Assembly: GCA_035318745.1 (NCBI GenBank)
Contig: DATHEA010000019.1
Location: forward strand, 1 to 64,000
Length of the DNA stretch: 64,000 bases
Direction: 5' to 3'
Source: VRUE01 sp035318745
Lineage (GTDB): Bacteria > Actinomycetota > Thermoleophilia > Solirubrobacterales > 70-9
Each line of letters opens with the position of its first letter. Position 1 is the first letter of the stretch. The notes below the pieces were generated by a model. The model was not told the origin of the DNA. It ran no database searches and was given only the letters and a program-made list of their open reading frames with translations. The position numbers and the translations under genes were made by a program. Of this stretch, positions 8,136 to 15,751 are shown piece after piece.

Positions 8136-8324
8136 GTGCTTAGACTTTTTCGCCGAGCTCTTCTTCTGTTTGGGATCTACACCGCCGTCATAGCGGCGGT
8201 CATCGTCGCGGGCTTCCTAGGAGAGGCGCTAGGTATCTGGGCCTCGATTCTCTGGGGAGTTGGAGTTCTCGCTGGAATTGCATTTTATGGCCGCCGGCGC
8301 CTCGATCAATCGCGCGGCGCCTAG
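8136..8324 (+). CDS. Small two-helix membrane protein
   Basis: 62 residues from a GTG. A basic start (MLRLFRRA) is followed by a hydrophobic segment (LLLFGIYTAVIAAVIVAGFL), a short loop, a second segment (IWASILWGVGVLAGIAFYG) and a basic C-terminus. The hairpin topology with positive ends is protein-like. No homologue was recognised and there is no clear RBS. Its position in the accessory island leaves existence and function uncertain. Confidence 0.5.
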   Translation: MLRLFRRALLLFGIYTAVIAAVIVAGFLGEALGIWASILWGVGVLAGIAFYGRRRLDQSRGA

Positions 8325-8404
8325 AGCTATCTCCTTAGCTTCGCGCTGATCCACAGCGATCATGATCAGTTTGCCCCGGCTCGGCCGCTCTAGACAGCCA
8401 ATTT

Positions 8405-8478
8405 CCGTCGGGTTGAAAGGACGGATGCCGTCCGCACGGGGAGCGGGATCACGGCGACGATGCGGCCGAAATGCGACC
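8405..8478. repeat. Dispersed imperfect repeat, copy 2
   Basis: This is the partner of 6584-6656. The best-conserved part is 8440-8478 (gggatcacggcgacgatg then gcc and atgcgacc). It lies just upstream of the VOC gene at 8511, in the 8325-8510 gap, which otherwise shows no gene. Confidence 0.5.
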
Positions 8479-8510
8479 GTCAGGTAGCTGGCCTCCCTAC
8501 CATCGAGTAC

Positions 8511-8948
8511 ATGGCGATCAAAAAGATGGAACACGTCGGGATCGTGGTCAACGACCTAGCGGCTGCAATCGAGTTCTTCGTCGAGCTGGGCCTAGAGCCG
8601 GGAGGCACGGGCCAGGTCGAGGGCGAGTGGGTAGACCGCATCATCGCGCTCGACGGGACCAAGGCCGAGTTAGCGATGCTACGAACCCCGGACGGCGACG
8701 GAGAAATCGAGCTTGTGAAGTTCCACTCGCCGCCGACTCAGGGCGGTGACCCCCACGCGCCGTCGAACACCCCGGGCATCCGCCACCTCTCCTTCCTCGT
8801 CGAAGACATCGACGCCGTAGTCGCCGGCCTACAAGCCCGCGGCACCGAGCTCGTCGGCGAGCTGGTGCGCTACGAGGACAGCTACCGGCTCTGCTACGTC
8901 CGCGGCCCCGAGGGGATCATCATCGAGCTGGCGGAAAAGATCGGCTGA
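8511..8948 (+). CDS. Glyoxalase/VOC-family protein
   Basis: 145 residues. Two VOC half-domains are visible: HVGIVVNDLAAAIEFFVELG near the N-terminus and RHLSFLVEDIDAVVAGLQAR plus GPEGIIIELAEKIG near the C-terminus, with metal-ligand-like His and Glu at expected places (H7, E57-like, H94, E140). The ATG at 8511 begins the domain; an upstream start at 8460 would add 17 unrelated residues. Substrate unknown; glyoxalase, fosfomycin-resistance-like or epimerase activities are all possible. Confidence 0.85.
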   Translation: MAIKKMEHVGIVVNDLAAAIEFFVELGLEPGGTGQVEGEWVDRIIALDGTKAELAMLRTPDGDGEIELVKFHSPPTQGGDPHAPSNTPGIRHLSFLVEDIDAVVAGLQARGTELVGELVRYEDSYRLCYVRGPEGIIIELAEKIG

Positions 8949-9039
8949 CGGGCCCGGTCCGCCACCCACCCCCGACCAACCAAGCGACCCGGACTAGCGT
9001 TCCGTAAGCGGATCCGAGAGGACCGCCGTGCGAGCAGTT

Positions 9040-9165
9040 TGTCAACTCGGAAACGACCACATCCCAGACAAGGTCGAGGTCAACACCGAAGTAGTCGTGG
9101 ACAAGTTTGTCGCGCATCCCGGCCATCTCGCGCCAGAGCACCCCAGGCGCGCTAAGACTCGACAA
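9040..9165 (-). pseudogene. Remnant of a second HepT/DUF86 HEPN gene
   Basis: In this frame LWREMAGMRDKLVHDYFGVD and LDLVWDVVVSEL match the C-terminal part of DUF86 HEPN toxins, including R-x(4)-H-x-Y as RDKLVHDY. The N-terminal half of the domain is absent, and the sequence after 9040 is unrelated. No MNT partner adjoins it. It is a fragment left in the defence island. Confidence 0.7.
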
Positions 9166-9195
9166 CGACCATGTTAGCCTCCGCCGCGTTCCGAA

Positions 9196-10232
9196 ATGGC
9201 CAAATCACCTAAGCGACCCTATCCCCGACGCACGTTAGACCAGGCACTTCGGGTGCCTCGCGCGCTACGTGACAAGAATGGCGGCAAACCGTGGCAAGCC
9301 GCTCAAGTGGCGCAAGCTTTGGATGTTGGACCAAGTAGCGGGAACTTTTTCTACTTGACGTCCGCTTCCAAACAGTATGGGCTGACGGAGGGCACGAGCC
9401 GAACCAACGGCGAGATATCGCTACTGAGCTAGGTCGAAAGGTCGTTTATCCAAGCTCGCCCGAGGAGGAGCGGCAGGCACTCCGAGATGCTTTCTTGCAC
9501 GTCCCGATATTTCGGCGAGTTCTTGAGCACTATGGCGGCAACAATCTGCCGGAGAAACGGTACCGCGAGAATACCCTGTTCACACAGTTCGATCTTGATC
9601 CAGCGATTCAGGACGAGTTTGTCGATCTACTAAACAAAAACAGTCGCCTAGTAGGGATCGGAAGTACCCTCCATCCAGGTCGAACGGCAACGACCTCCAG
9701 TGCAGTCGATGATTCGCCCGCGGAGACGATCGCAACTCCCGCTGAGGATTCAGATAGCGCCCCCGTTTGTTTTGTGATCATGCCATTTGAGGAGCACGAG
9801 GAAGATCGCCCAACGGGCTTCTTCAAAGAGGTCTTAGACAGCTTGTTAGCTCCCGCGATCACCAAAGCCGGTCTTCAAGTGCGAACTGCCCACCGTCAGG
9901 GCAGCGATCTAATCCAGTCCACGATCCTGACCGAGCTGCTTGCCGCTGATCTAGTCCTTGCTGACCTCACGGAGCACAATCCCAATGTCCTCTTCGAGCT
10001 CGGGATGCGGATCGCAGAGGACAAACCCGTTGTTCTCATCAAAGCAAGAGGGACGGGCAGCATCTTTGATGTCGACCATGTCCTACGAATCGAGGAATAC
10101 AGCGCGAATATCTGGCCGTCTACGGTCGAGGAAGACCTTCCGGCGCTGGAGGCGCATATCCGGGCAGCTTGGGAAAATCGGGGGTCCGGACAGACCTATC
10201 GCGGCATCCTTACGAGCAACGCAGCAAACTAG
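9196..10232 (+). pseudogene. wHTH plus TIR/deoxyribosyltransferase-like effector, one frameshift
   Basis: The first frame (9196-9432) encodes an N-terminal domain (LRVPRALRDKNGG, QAAQVAQALDVGPSSGNFFY, QYGLTEGTSRTNGEIS). It should continue as TELGRKVVYPSSPEEERQAL, which lies in another frame from about 9424 and runs to 10232. One lost base near 9424 (ATCGCTA-CTGAG) explains this. The C-terminal domain has VCFVIMPFEE, LLAADLVLADLTEHNPNVLF and ELGMRIAEDKPVVLIKA, the pattern of TIR-like/nucleoside deoxyribosyltransferase-like Rossmann domains found in phage-defence effectors. If the C-terminal part is translated alone (ATG 9495), a separate enzyme domain could persist. Confidence 0.7.
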
Positions 10233-10321
10233 GCTCGATTACGCTGCATTCGGCCTACACAGGTGTTGGACAACCGAATCAACCCACTGCCGATCGGCCG
10301 ACGAGACTTCATACTGGCGGC

Positions 10322-10963
10322 GTGAGCGACGATCTCATACAAGCAGCAAAAGCTGCGGCTGAGATAGAGCCAGCGGTTGAGGCGTTCGCAGAGGCGACCG
10401 GCTCTCTAGGACCAGTCCGAGAGGCGACGGCTTGGCTCACCGATCTAATTCGCTATCGCCGTCTGCCGCACCAAGCGAAGCTGTTGATGAAAGCAGCCGA
10501 GAAGGTCAAAGCGTCGGGTCTGCCGCCCACTGCGGTCACGGACAAGCTCCTGCGTGCAGTGCTCGAAGACGGTCCGATGGAGGACGACGAGGACATGCAG
10601 GAACGGTGGGCCAACCTGCTCGCAAACGCAGCAACCTCCCAACGAGGCGAACTCGCGATTGCATTCCCGAAGCTCCTCAGCGAGCTAGAACCTAATGAAG
10701 CCGCGCTACTCGACAGGCTCCGAGACAAAACGGGACCTGACATGTTCAGTTTCACTCTTTTCGGCCCAGACGACACCAGTGACCTCGTAGGAATTCCGGA
10801 ACTCGACAATCTAGACCGACTCGGACTCCTGCGATGGGTACGCACTATGGTGACTTACCCTGGATCAATATCGGACGAGAACGCGACTCTGGCAGGGGTC
10901 AAGTTCACGGAGCTAGGTTGGGCTTTTGTGAATGCGTGTCGAGAGCCCGTCAAGGCCCGTTAG
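10322..10963 (+). CDS. Abi-alpha (DUF4393-like) protein
   Basis: 213 residues from a GTG at 10322. The conserved block LLMKAAEKVKASGLPPTAVT, then EDDEDMQERWANLLANAATS, then FPKLLSELEPNEAALLDRL is characteristic of DUF4393/Abi-alpha proteins, named after an abortive-infection gene. The C-terminus VKFTELGWAFVNAC also fits. It appears complete. It lies 89 nt after the TIR-like gene on the same strand, so the two may have formed one system. Confidence 0.75.
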   Translation: MSDDLIQAAKAAAEIEPAVEAFAEATGSLGPVREATAWLTDLIRYRRLPHQAKLLMKAAEKVKASGLPPTAVTDKLLRAVLEDGPMEDDEDMQERWANLLANAATSQRGELAIAFPKLLSELEPNEAALLDRLRDKTGPDMFSFTLFGPDDTSDLVGIPELDNLDRLGLLRWVRTMVTYPGSISDENATLAGVKFTELGWAFVNACREPVKAR

Positions 10964-11025
10964 TGGCGATCTATCGGTAGTCGGGTCATCAATCGCCGCC
11001 GCCTGACCCCACCTGAGCGGGTTGA

Positions 11026-11706
11026 CTACGCGATCTCAGGTAAAAGAGGAAGTGCCCAGTTCTCGGGCGTAATCAATGACGTGTTGCCGCCAATCCCGAT
11101 GCCTGTGCTCTTCAATCGGTGACGCGCGGTCTGCGGCGAGTCGGTCGTGGCGAGCCCGATTCGAAAGCCGAACGGGGCGACATGATCGGCGAGCTCTTCA
11201 ACCCAGGACCGCTTGAAAGCGCGGCTAGAGACTTTGCAGTCGATGCACTCTCCTGCGTCCTCTGAATCGCAAACGCCAATCACGTCGATGCTGGTTGAGG
11301 TCTCATGGCTGTTACCCGCGCCATCCTCGACCCTGAAGCGCAGGTTGTTCTCGAGCATGTCGGTAGCGCCGCCATAGCGGGGCTGAATACTGCGCTGGAC
11401 GAGCGCCTCCACAATCACGCCCCTGACGGTGGAGGCATCATGCTTACCGTAGAGGCGCTCTATTGCCGTGCATAGACGGTCGAGCGGCCCACGTTCTGCC
11501 TTCTTGGCACCCTGTGCAGCCGCAAGCTTCCTCAGTGAGGGGTTGCGAGCCCTGAGCGCGTTGGCGCTTTGGTAGTTACGCAGGACCGACGTCAAGAAGG
11601 CAAGCAGAGGGCGATGAGCATGCACCGCCTCGACCACCTGCTCTACCAGAGGATCATCGAAGACTTTGCGGTGGGCGTCCTCAACCTCGATAGGAACGAC
11701 TTTCAC
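11026..11706 (-). CDS. Unknown protein, possible PD-(D/E)XK nuclease
   Basis: 226 residues, third gene of a leftward operon (ATGA overlap with the SecB-like gene). The N-terminal half is helical. The C-terminal half contains TVRGVIVEALVQRSI, ENNLRFRVED, TSIDVIGVCD, GECIDCKVSS and VAPFGFRIGLATTDS. The order E, then D in SIDVIG, then D-x-K in IDCK resembles the PD-(D/E)XK nuclease core. This is a fold guess from motif spacing. Family not recognised. Confidence 0.5.
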   Translation of the reverse strand: MKVVPIEVEDAHRKVFDDPLVEQVVEAVHAHRPLLAFLTSVLRNYQSANALRARNPSLRKLAAAQGAKKAERGPLDRLCTAIERLYGKHDASTVRGVIVEALVQRSIQPRYGGATDMLENNLRFRVEDGAGNSHETSTSIDVIGVCDSEDAGECIDCKVSSRAFKRSWVEELADHVAPFGFRIGLATTDSPQTARHRLKSTGIGIGGNTSLITPENWALPLLPEIA

Positions 11707-12179
11707 TCAGCCGGCTCCGCGCCCGATGCAGTTTCTCCATGGGAGCCGGGCACCTGCCCGTCGGGGTAGGGGAGGCGCGTGAGCGGCGGTACGAAGTACT
11801 GCGGCGATGGAGACCGCCCAGTCAGCTCGGCTACGAACTCGCGCAGATGTGGGAAGGCAAGCCAGACAAGGGTGGGCCGCAGATCGTCCATTGCCGGCAG
11901 GCCCTCGTCACCGGTCACCGCATAAAGGAACGCCATCTCGAAGGAGAGCTCGAACGGAAGCCGCTCGTCGTCGAGCTTGCCCTCTATGAAGCAGACGACC
12001 TCTCCGTCCTCAGCATCAGCCGTGACGGAGAGTTTCAACAGCTGCTCCTCGGGATATGGCCCTAACTTGTCGTCTGAGCCGGACGTCGAACCTCCCTTCC
12101 CCTGCTCCTCGTCATCGTCAAGGCGTTCCTTGAAGGTGCAGCTCAAGAGCGCGGTGTCGCGCAGCCGAATCGGCAGCAT
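11703..12179 (-). CDS. SecB-like chaperone-fold protein
   Basis: 158 residues. FELSFEMAFLYAVTGDEG, then LVWLAFPHLREFVAELTGRS, then YFVPPLTRLPYP resembles SecB-family proteins (F-P-x-x-R-E-x-V-A-x-L-T followed by a Pro-Pro-Leu strand). An acidic Gly/Ser insert (about 22-42) is atypical. Solitary SecB-like proteins in Gram-positives often act as chaperones of toxin-antitoxin (TAC) systems, and here the neighbours are two unassigned genes. It starts 3 nt after the upstream stop. Confidence 0.5.
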   Translation of the reverse strand: MLPIRLRDTALLSCTFKERLDDDEEQGKGGSTSGSDDKLGPYPEEQLLKLSVTADAEDGEVVCFIEGKLDDERLPFELSFEMAFLYAVTGDEGLPAMDDLRPTLVWLAFPHLREFVAELTGRSPSPQYFVPPLTRLPYPDGQVPGSHGETASGAEPAE

Positions 12180-12182
12180 TAG

Positions 12183-12959
12183 CTAGGCAACGTTGACTGG
12201 CTGCTTAGGTTCGTCGTGACTGAAATGACGAGGCACGAACTGTGCACGGCGACTAGGTTGCCAGCGGCCAGCCGACGCTGCGGGCCCGGTGGTGAGCAGC
12301 GCGAGAGCGCGAGAGCGGCCACGGGGCAGACTGCCAATCTGGAAGACAAAACCACCACCCTCCGACTGAGCGAGCCGATATGACGCGTCGACCAAACGGC
12401 GGGCGAGAAGATAGTCGTGAACTGAGTCGAGCGCTCGCAGCAGAGCGTCGGCTACCTCCGCCTCATCATCAGCTTGGTCAATGTCGTAGCGCAAACCCTC
12501 AGCCGAGATACCGAGGAAACCAATGAGAGCGTCGTAGTCACGCTCCTCGCCGGCGTCGAGGGCTCGCTGCGCGGCGTCGATGCGACGCGGCCCGAGCTCC
12601 TCTAGCGCGAATGCGACCTCGGGATGCGTGCCGAGGCCCGGGAAGCGCGCTGAGACGCGCATTGCCTCGCTGCTAAGCGTCATACGGAAGCCCTCTAGAG
12701 CGTCAACGGCCTGGGCACGTAGCCGGTTCTCAAGGATCTGGGCAATATCGCCGAAGCTATCGGCGAGGGCAGCAAGTGCCGTACGCGGAATCGCCCTGAT
12801 CGGCAACGACAGAAGTCGGCGAGCAGTTGAGCGCATGGGGCCTATATCGGCCTGCTGTCGCGCGGCTGAAGCGCCGAGCCGAGAGATGTTGTGAATTTCG
12901 GCATCCGGACTCTCATTACCCGGTGCCGAGGGGATACCCACATCCGACAGTCTAAACAT
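12183..12959 (-). CDS. Unknown mainly helical protein
   Basis: 258 residues from an ATG at 12959; starts at 13016 (TTG) or 12836 (ATG) are also possible. The sequence is Ala/Arg/Leu-rich and helical (TALAALADSFGDIAQILENR, DDEAEVADALLRALDSVHDY), then a short beta-like stretch GGGFVFQIGSLPRGRSRAL. There is no signal peptide, membrane segment or recognised motif. It lies 66 nt downstream of the integrase stop and heads the operon with the SecB-like and PD-(D/E)XK-like genes. Confidence 0.55.
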   Translation of the reverse strand: MFRLSDVGIPSAPGNESPDAEIHNISRLGASAARQQADIGPMRSTARRLLSLPIRAIPRTALAALADSFGDIAQILENRLRAQAVDALEGFRMTLSSEAMRVSARFPGLGTHPEVAFALEELGPRRIDAAQRALDAGEERDYDALIGFLGISAEGLRYDIDQADDEAEVADALLRALDSVHDYLLARRLVDASYRLAQSEGGGFVFQIGSLPRGRSRALALLTTGPAASAGRWQPSRRAQFVPRHFSHDEPKQPVNVA

Positions 12960-13025
12960 CCCTGCCAACAGAAGGTCTCGCAGAGGCGCTTGTCCGACAG
13001 AAGATTCCCCCCACAACTCGGTAGA

Positions 13026-14117
13026 TCAGCGGATCACGGCTCTGATTGCACGAAAGCTCTGCCCGACTGGATGCGTGTACCGCGCGAGCATCGTCTCGAC
13101 GCGATGCCCGACGATCTCGGCTAGGTCGGCGTCGTTGACGCCGGTTGCGCGAAGGTGGGTGACGTAGCTGTGGCGGCACTCATGGGGGCGGATATCTAGG
13201 CCCGAGGCTTCTTGTGCTGGCTTCCATAGGTCGCGGTAGAAGGTGCGCTCGCGCCATAGGCGGCCGGTTGGGGTCGTGAAGAGAAGATCGCAGTCGGGAT
13301 CGTTGAGGTTGATCTGGGCTTCGAGCATCCAGGCGAGGGTCGCCGGCACCGGGACGACGCGGCCGGCGTCGGGCTCGCCGTGGTCGGTCTTCGTTCCCTC
13401 GAGGATCTGTCCCTCGTGGGCGGTGCGGCGGACTTGGAGCATTTCGCCGTCGAAGTCTTCGCGGCGCAGCGGCAGCACCTCTCCCAGTCTCAGACCAGTG
13501 TCGGTGAAGACGCGGACCATCGCCTCGTAGCGACCGGCTGCCTTTGCGAAGCGGTGCATTTCCTCGAAGCTGAAGACGCGAATCGGCCGGGGCCTCTTCT
13601 TCGCCCTTGGGTCATTCGCTCGGATGCGGACGCCCTTGAACGGATTGAGGTCGCAGACTTCGTCGGTGATCGCGTCCTCCGCCATCGCCGATAGCGCGCG
13701 GAGGATGCCGACAGCGCCGGTGGTCGCGCGACCTTCGTTCCTCAGCATGTGGTCGACCAGGGCGAGGGTGTGGCGGCGGCGCAGCTCGTGCAGTGGCCAG
13801 TCCTTGAGCGGAATGCCCTCGATCTCCACGTCGAGGACTCGGCTGATTCGATGGTCGTACGTGGCGTTGGTGCGTTCCGCGCGTGGGTGGCGTTCGGTCC
13901 AGGTGGCGGCGTAGTCGCCGAGGGTGTCGGGCTTCTCGGAGATGCCGTAGGCCTCCTCGATCGCCCGTTGCGCGTCGGCCTTGCGCTCGAACGTGCCCTT
14001 GCCGCGGTTCCAGGTCGGCTTGGCGATGTGGTGCTTGCCGTCGCGGCCGGTGTATCTGGCTACCCAGACGATCGTGCCCGAAGGGTTGCGGCGTTTGATC
14101 GGCGACTCGCGCCTCAT
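13026..14117 (-). CDS. Tyrosine recombinase (phage-type integrase)
   Basis: 363 residues from the ATG at 14117. The N-terminal AP2-like arm-binding segment (SGTIVWVARYTGRDGKHHIA) is followed by a core-binding SAM-like domain and the catalytic domain with Arg in DTGLRLGEVLPL, H-x-x-R in HECRHSYVTHLRATG, His in EIVGHRVE and the Tyr nucleophile in MLARYTHP. All catalytic residues are present, so it may be active. Its ATG overlaps the excisionase stop (ATGA). It lies 1.6 kb from the 3' end of tRNA-Glu, the likely attachment site. Confidence 0.93.
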   Translation of the reverse strand: MRRESPIKRRNPSGTIVWVARYTGRDGKHHIAKPTWNRGKGTFERKADAQRAIEEAYGISEKPDTLGDYAATWTERHPRAERTNATYDHRISRVLDVEIEGIPLKDWPLHELRRRHTLALVDHMLRNEGRATTGAVGILRALSAMAEDAITDEVCDLNPFKGVRIRANDPRAKKRPRPIRVFSFEEMHRFAKAAGRYEAMVRVFTDTGLRLGEVLPLRREDFDGEMLQVRRTAHEGQILEGTKTDHGEPDAGRVVPVPATLAWMLEAQINLNDPDCDLLFTTPTGRLWRERTFYRDLWKPAQEASGLDIRPHECRHSYVTHLRATGVNDADLAEIVGHRVETMLARYTHPVGQSFRAIRAVIR

Positions 14118-14338
14118 GCCGCTTCGTCCCTGTGGCGGGCGAGGAAGTCCTCGACATCGGCAGGATCGATTCGCCGCGCGGCGCCGAGCTTGTAGCTGGG
14201 CAGCTCTTCCCTCCTGATCCAGTTGCGGATCGTGCGGTCCGAAACGGCGAGGTAGGCGGCCAGGCTTCGCTCGGTGAAGAAGGCGGTGGAGGTATTCCGC
14301 TTCACGCACCCGTTGTCCATCGAGACAGCGGTTTGCAT
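14114..14338 (-). CDS. Excisionase-type helix-turn-helix protein
   Basis: 74 residues (ATG 14338; ATG 14320 is an alternative). FFTERSLAAYLAVSDRTIRN then WIRREELPSYKLGAARRIDP then DVEDFLARHRDEA is the MerR/AlpA-like DNA-binding excisionase pattern. It overlaps the integrase start. It probably directs excision or regulates integrase. Confidence 0.85.
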   Translation of the reverse strand: MQTAVSMDNGCVKRNTSTAFFTERSLAAYLAVSDRTIRNWIRREELPSYKLGAARRIDPADVEDFLARHRDEAA

Positions 14339-14384
14339 CGGCCTCGCCCAAATCAGCAGCGCACAGCGGTCTTGACCTTCGGTC

Positions 14385-14454
14385 TCCCGGGCGTCCTTAC
14401 AGGCGGCCGTCGCACGGCGAAGCCGTGCCACAATCGGCCGCCGGACGCCCGGGA
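14385..14454. repeat. Triple nested inverted repeat between regulator and excisionase
   Basis: Outer arms TCCCGGGCGTCC (14385-14396) and GGACGCCCGGGA (14443-14454), middle arms GGCGGCCG (14402) and CGGCCGCC (14435), and inner arms GCACGGC-GAA-GCCGTGC (14412-14428) are all perfect. The 14339-14700 gap (362 nt) otherwise shows no gene; it must hold the xis-int promoter. Function could be a terminator, a recombination accessory site or an RNA structure. Confidence 0.65.
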
Positions 14455-14700
14455 AAACCGTCGCCTCAGCGCTTGGCAACCTTCCTGATCCAGAAGGTGC
14501 TGCCCAGGCACAGAACCGGAGGGTTCGTAGTGTGTCGTGTAGTTGGGCTGTGGTTGCTTGGGGCGTTTGAGAGAGGCTTCTAGCTCGATCTCGAATGCTC
14601 TCGGCTGAATCTTTGGGTCCGATGATTGTTGGCGTTGATCTGGCTATCGATTTAGCTGTCTCATTTCTTGGTTGCTGGTGGCTCTTTTGGGTGCTGGGCA

Positions 14701-15267
14701 TCACGCCAGCTCGGAAGGAGGCAGAGAGAACGCGCCAGCCTGCGTGCTGCCGGGGTTCCAGGTGATGCCGTCGAGAAGCGCGCACTGGACCGGGACGTCC
14801 AGGACCGCGGCGAGCTTGACCAGAGTGTCGATGCGCGGAGTGCGCGTGCCGGTCTCGAGCAAACTGATCTCCGTCCGGTGGAGTGAGGCGAGCCAGCCGA
14901 CCTCTTCCTGGCTGAGGCCGGCGCGGCGGCGAGCCTTGCGGAGGTTCGCGGCGAACTGGCGTGCGATGTCGGCGGGCATCAGTCCACCTCCAGGCGCGAA
15001 GTAGAGCGCGGCGCGGGTCGGCATGACGAATGCGCCATGGCAGTAGAGAAGCCCGGCTCCGACCAGTTCGCGGACGGCGCGCTCTACGGCGTCGTCGCTG
15101 CTGAATCCGCCCGGATGAGCGTTCAGCGCTCGCGACAGCTCGGGGATCGTCAGTTGGCTCGGGTGTTCCTCCAGGAGGAACGCCAGAACGACGCGCTCTG
15201 CCTTCGCGTCCTCCGTCCTTGGATGGGCTGGATCGCGCTCGCAATCCGTAGGGTTGGTCTCAGCCAT
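14701..15267 (-). CDS. Winged-helix plus XRE fusion regulator
   Basis: 188 residues. Residues about 22-90 look like a wHTH (VVLAFLLEEHPSQLTIPELS, DDAVERAVRELVGAGLL). Residues 98-165 are an HTH_3 domain (RRRAGLSQEEVGWLASLHRT, EISLLETGTRTPRIDTLVKL), followed by LLDGITWNPGSTQAGAFSL. The C-terminal half is paralogous to the XRE gene at 2809-3129, linking the two islands. It is divergent from the XRE gene at 15357 across 89 nt, the arrangement of an element's switch region. Confidence 0.85.
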   Translation of the reverse strand: MAETNPTDCERDPAHPRTEDAKAERVVLAFLLEEHPSQLTIPELSRALNAHPGGFSSDDAVERAVRELVGAGLLYCHGAFVMPTRAALYFAPGGGLMPADIARQFAANLRKARRRAGLSQEEVGWLASLHRTEISLLETGTRTPRIDTLVKLAAVLDVPVQCALLDGITWNPGSTQAGAFSLPPSELA

Positions 15268-15356
15268 GAGGAGCTACGCCTCCTTGTGGTCAGGCGGCCC
15301 GTCGTGTTCACGCACGGCGGGTCGCCGCTTATGTTTGAGGAGTCAGCCTAGCAAGG

Positions 15357-15617
15357 TTGTCCAAATCTATTGTGACTCCGCGAACTCCCCAAAACCCCAA
15401 ATCGCAGAAGGCACTCGGCGGCGCGATTCGTCAGCTCCGTAAGAAGAAGGGCGACAGCCTTCAAGTGCTGGCCGACGAGGCAGGGATCACGAAGAACATG
15501 CTCTCCCTGATCGAGCGGGGCGAAGGCAACCCATCCTGGGCGACCGTTCAGGGAATCGCGAAGGCGCTTGGGGTCTCCGTCGCAGACCTGGCGAAGCTCG
15601 CCGACGCCGAAAAATGA
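15357..15617 (+). CDS. Cro/CI-type XRE regulator
   Basis: 86 residues (TTG 15357; GTG 15372 possible). The HTH_3 domain spans AIRQLRKKKGDSLQVLADEA, GITKNMLSLIERGEGNPSWA and GIAKALGVSVADLAKLAD. The small size and divergence from the wHTH-XRE gene suggest repressor/antirepressor control of the element. The 134 nt between this gene and tRNA-Glu hold no gene. Confidence 0.85.
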   Translation: MSKSIVTPRTPQNPKSQKALGGAIRQLRKKKGDSLQVLADEAGITKNMLSLIERGEGNPSWATVQGIAKALGVSVADLAKLADAEK

Positions 15618-15751
15618 GACAGAAATGAGACTCTCGTGCCCCGGAACGCCCTGGAATCGCGCGGAAGGTCCCGGAACGTCATTTCAACCCCCCAGCCGAG
15701 CATCTGGCTCCACAAAAGGAAAAGGCCGGCACTTGCCGGCACTCCTCCCCA

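Noticed and set aside
8920..9165. A complete 81-residue protein on the minus strand
   Set aside because: Only the first 42 residues resemble DUF86; the rest is unrelated and runs into the VOC gene's 3' end, so it was called a fragment.
1..15750. Direct repeat (attL) of the tRNA-Glu 3' end
   Set aside because: Looked for sequence like the T-arm/acceptor end (gcccgacgagaatcgaactc) on the left side of the island and found none. The partner may lie outside the window or be too diverged.
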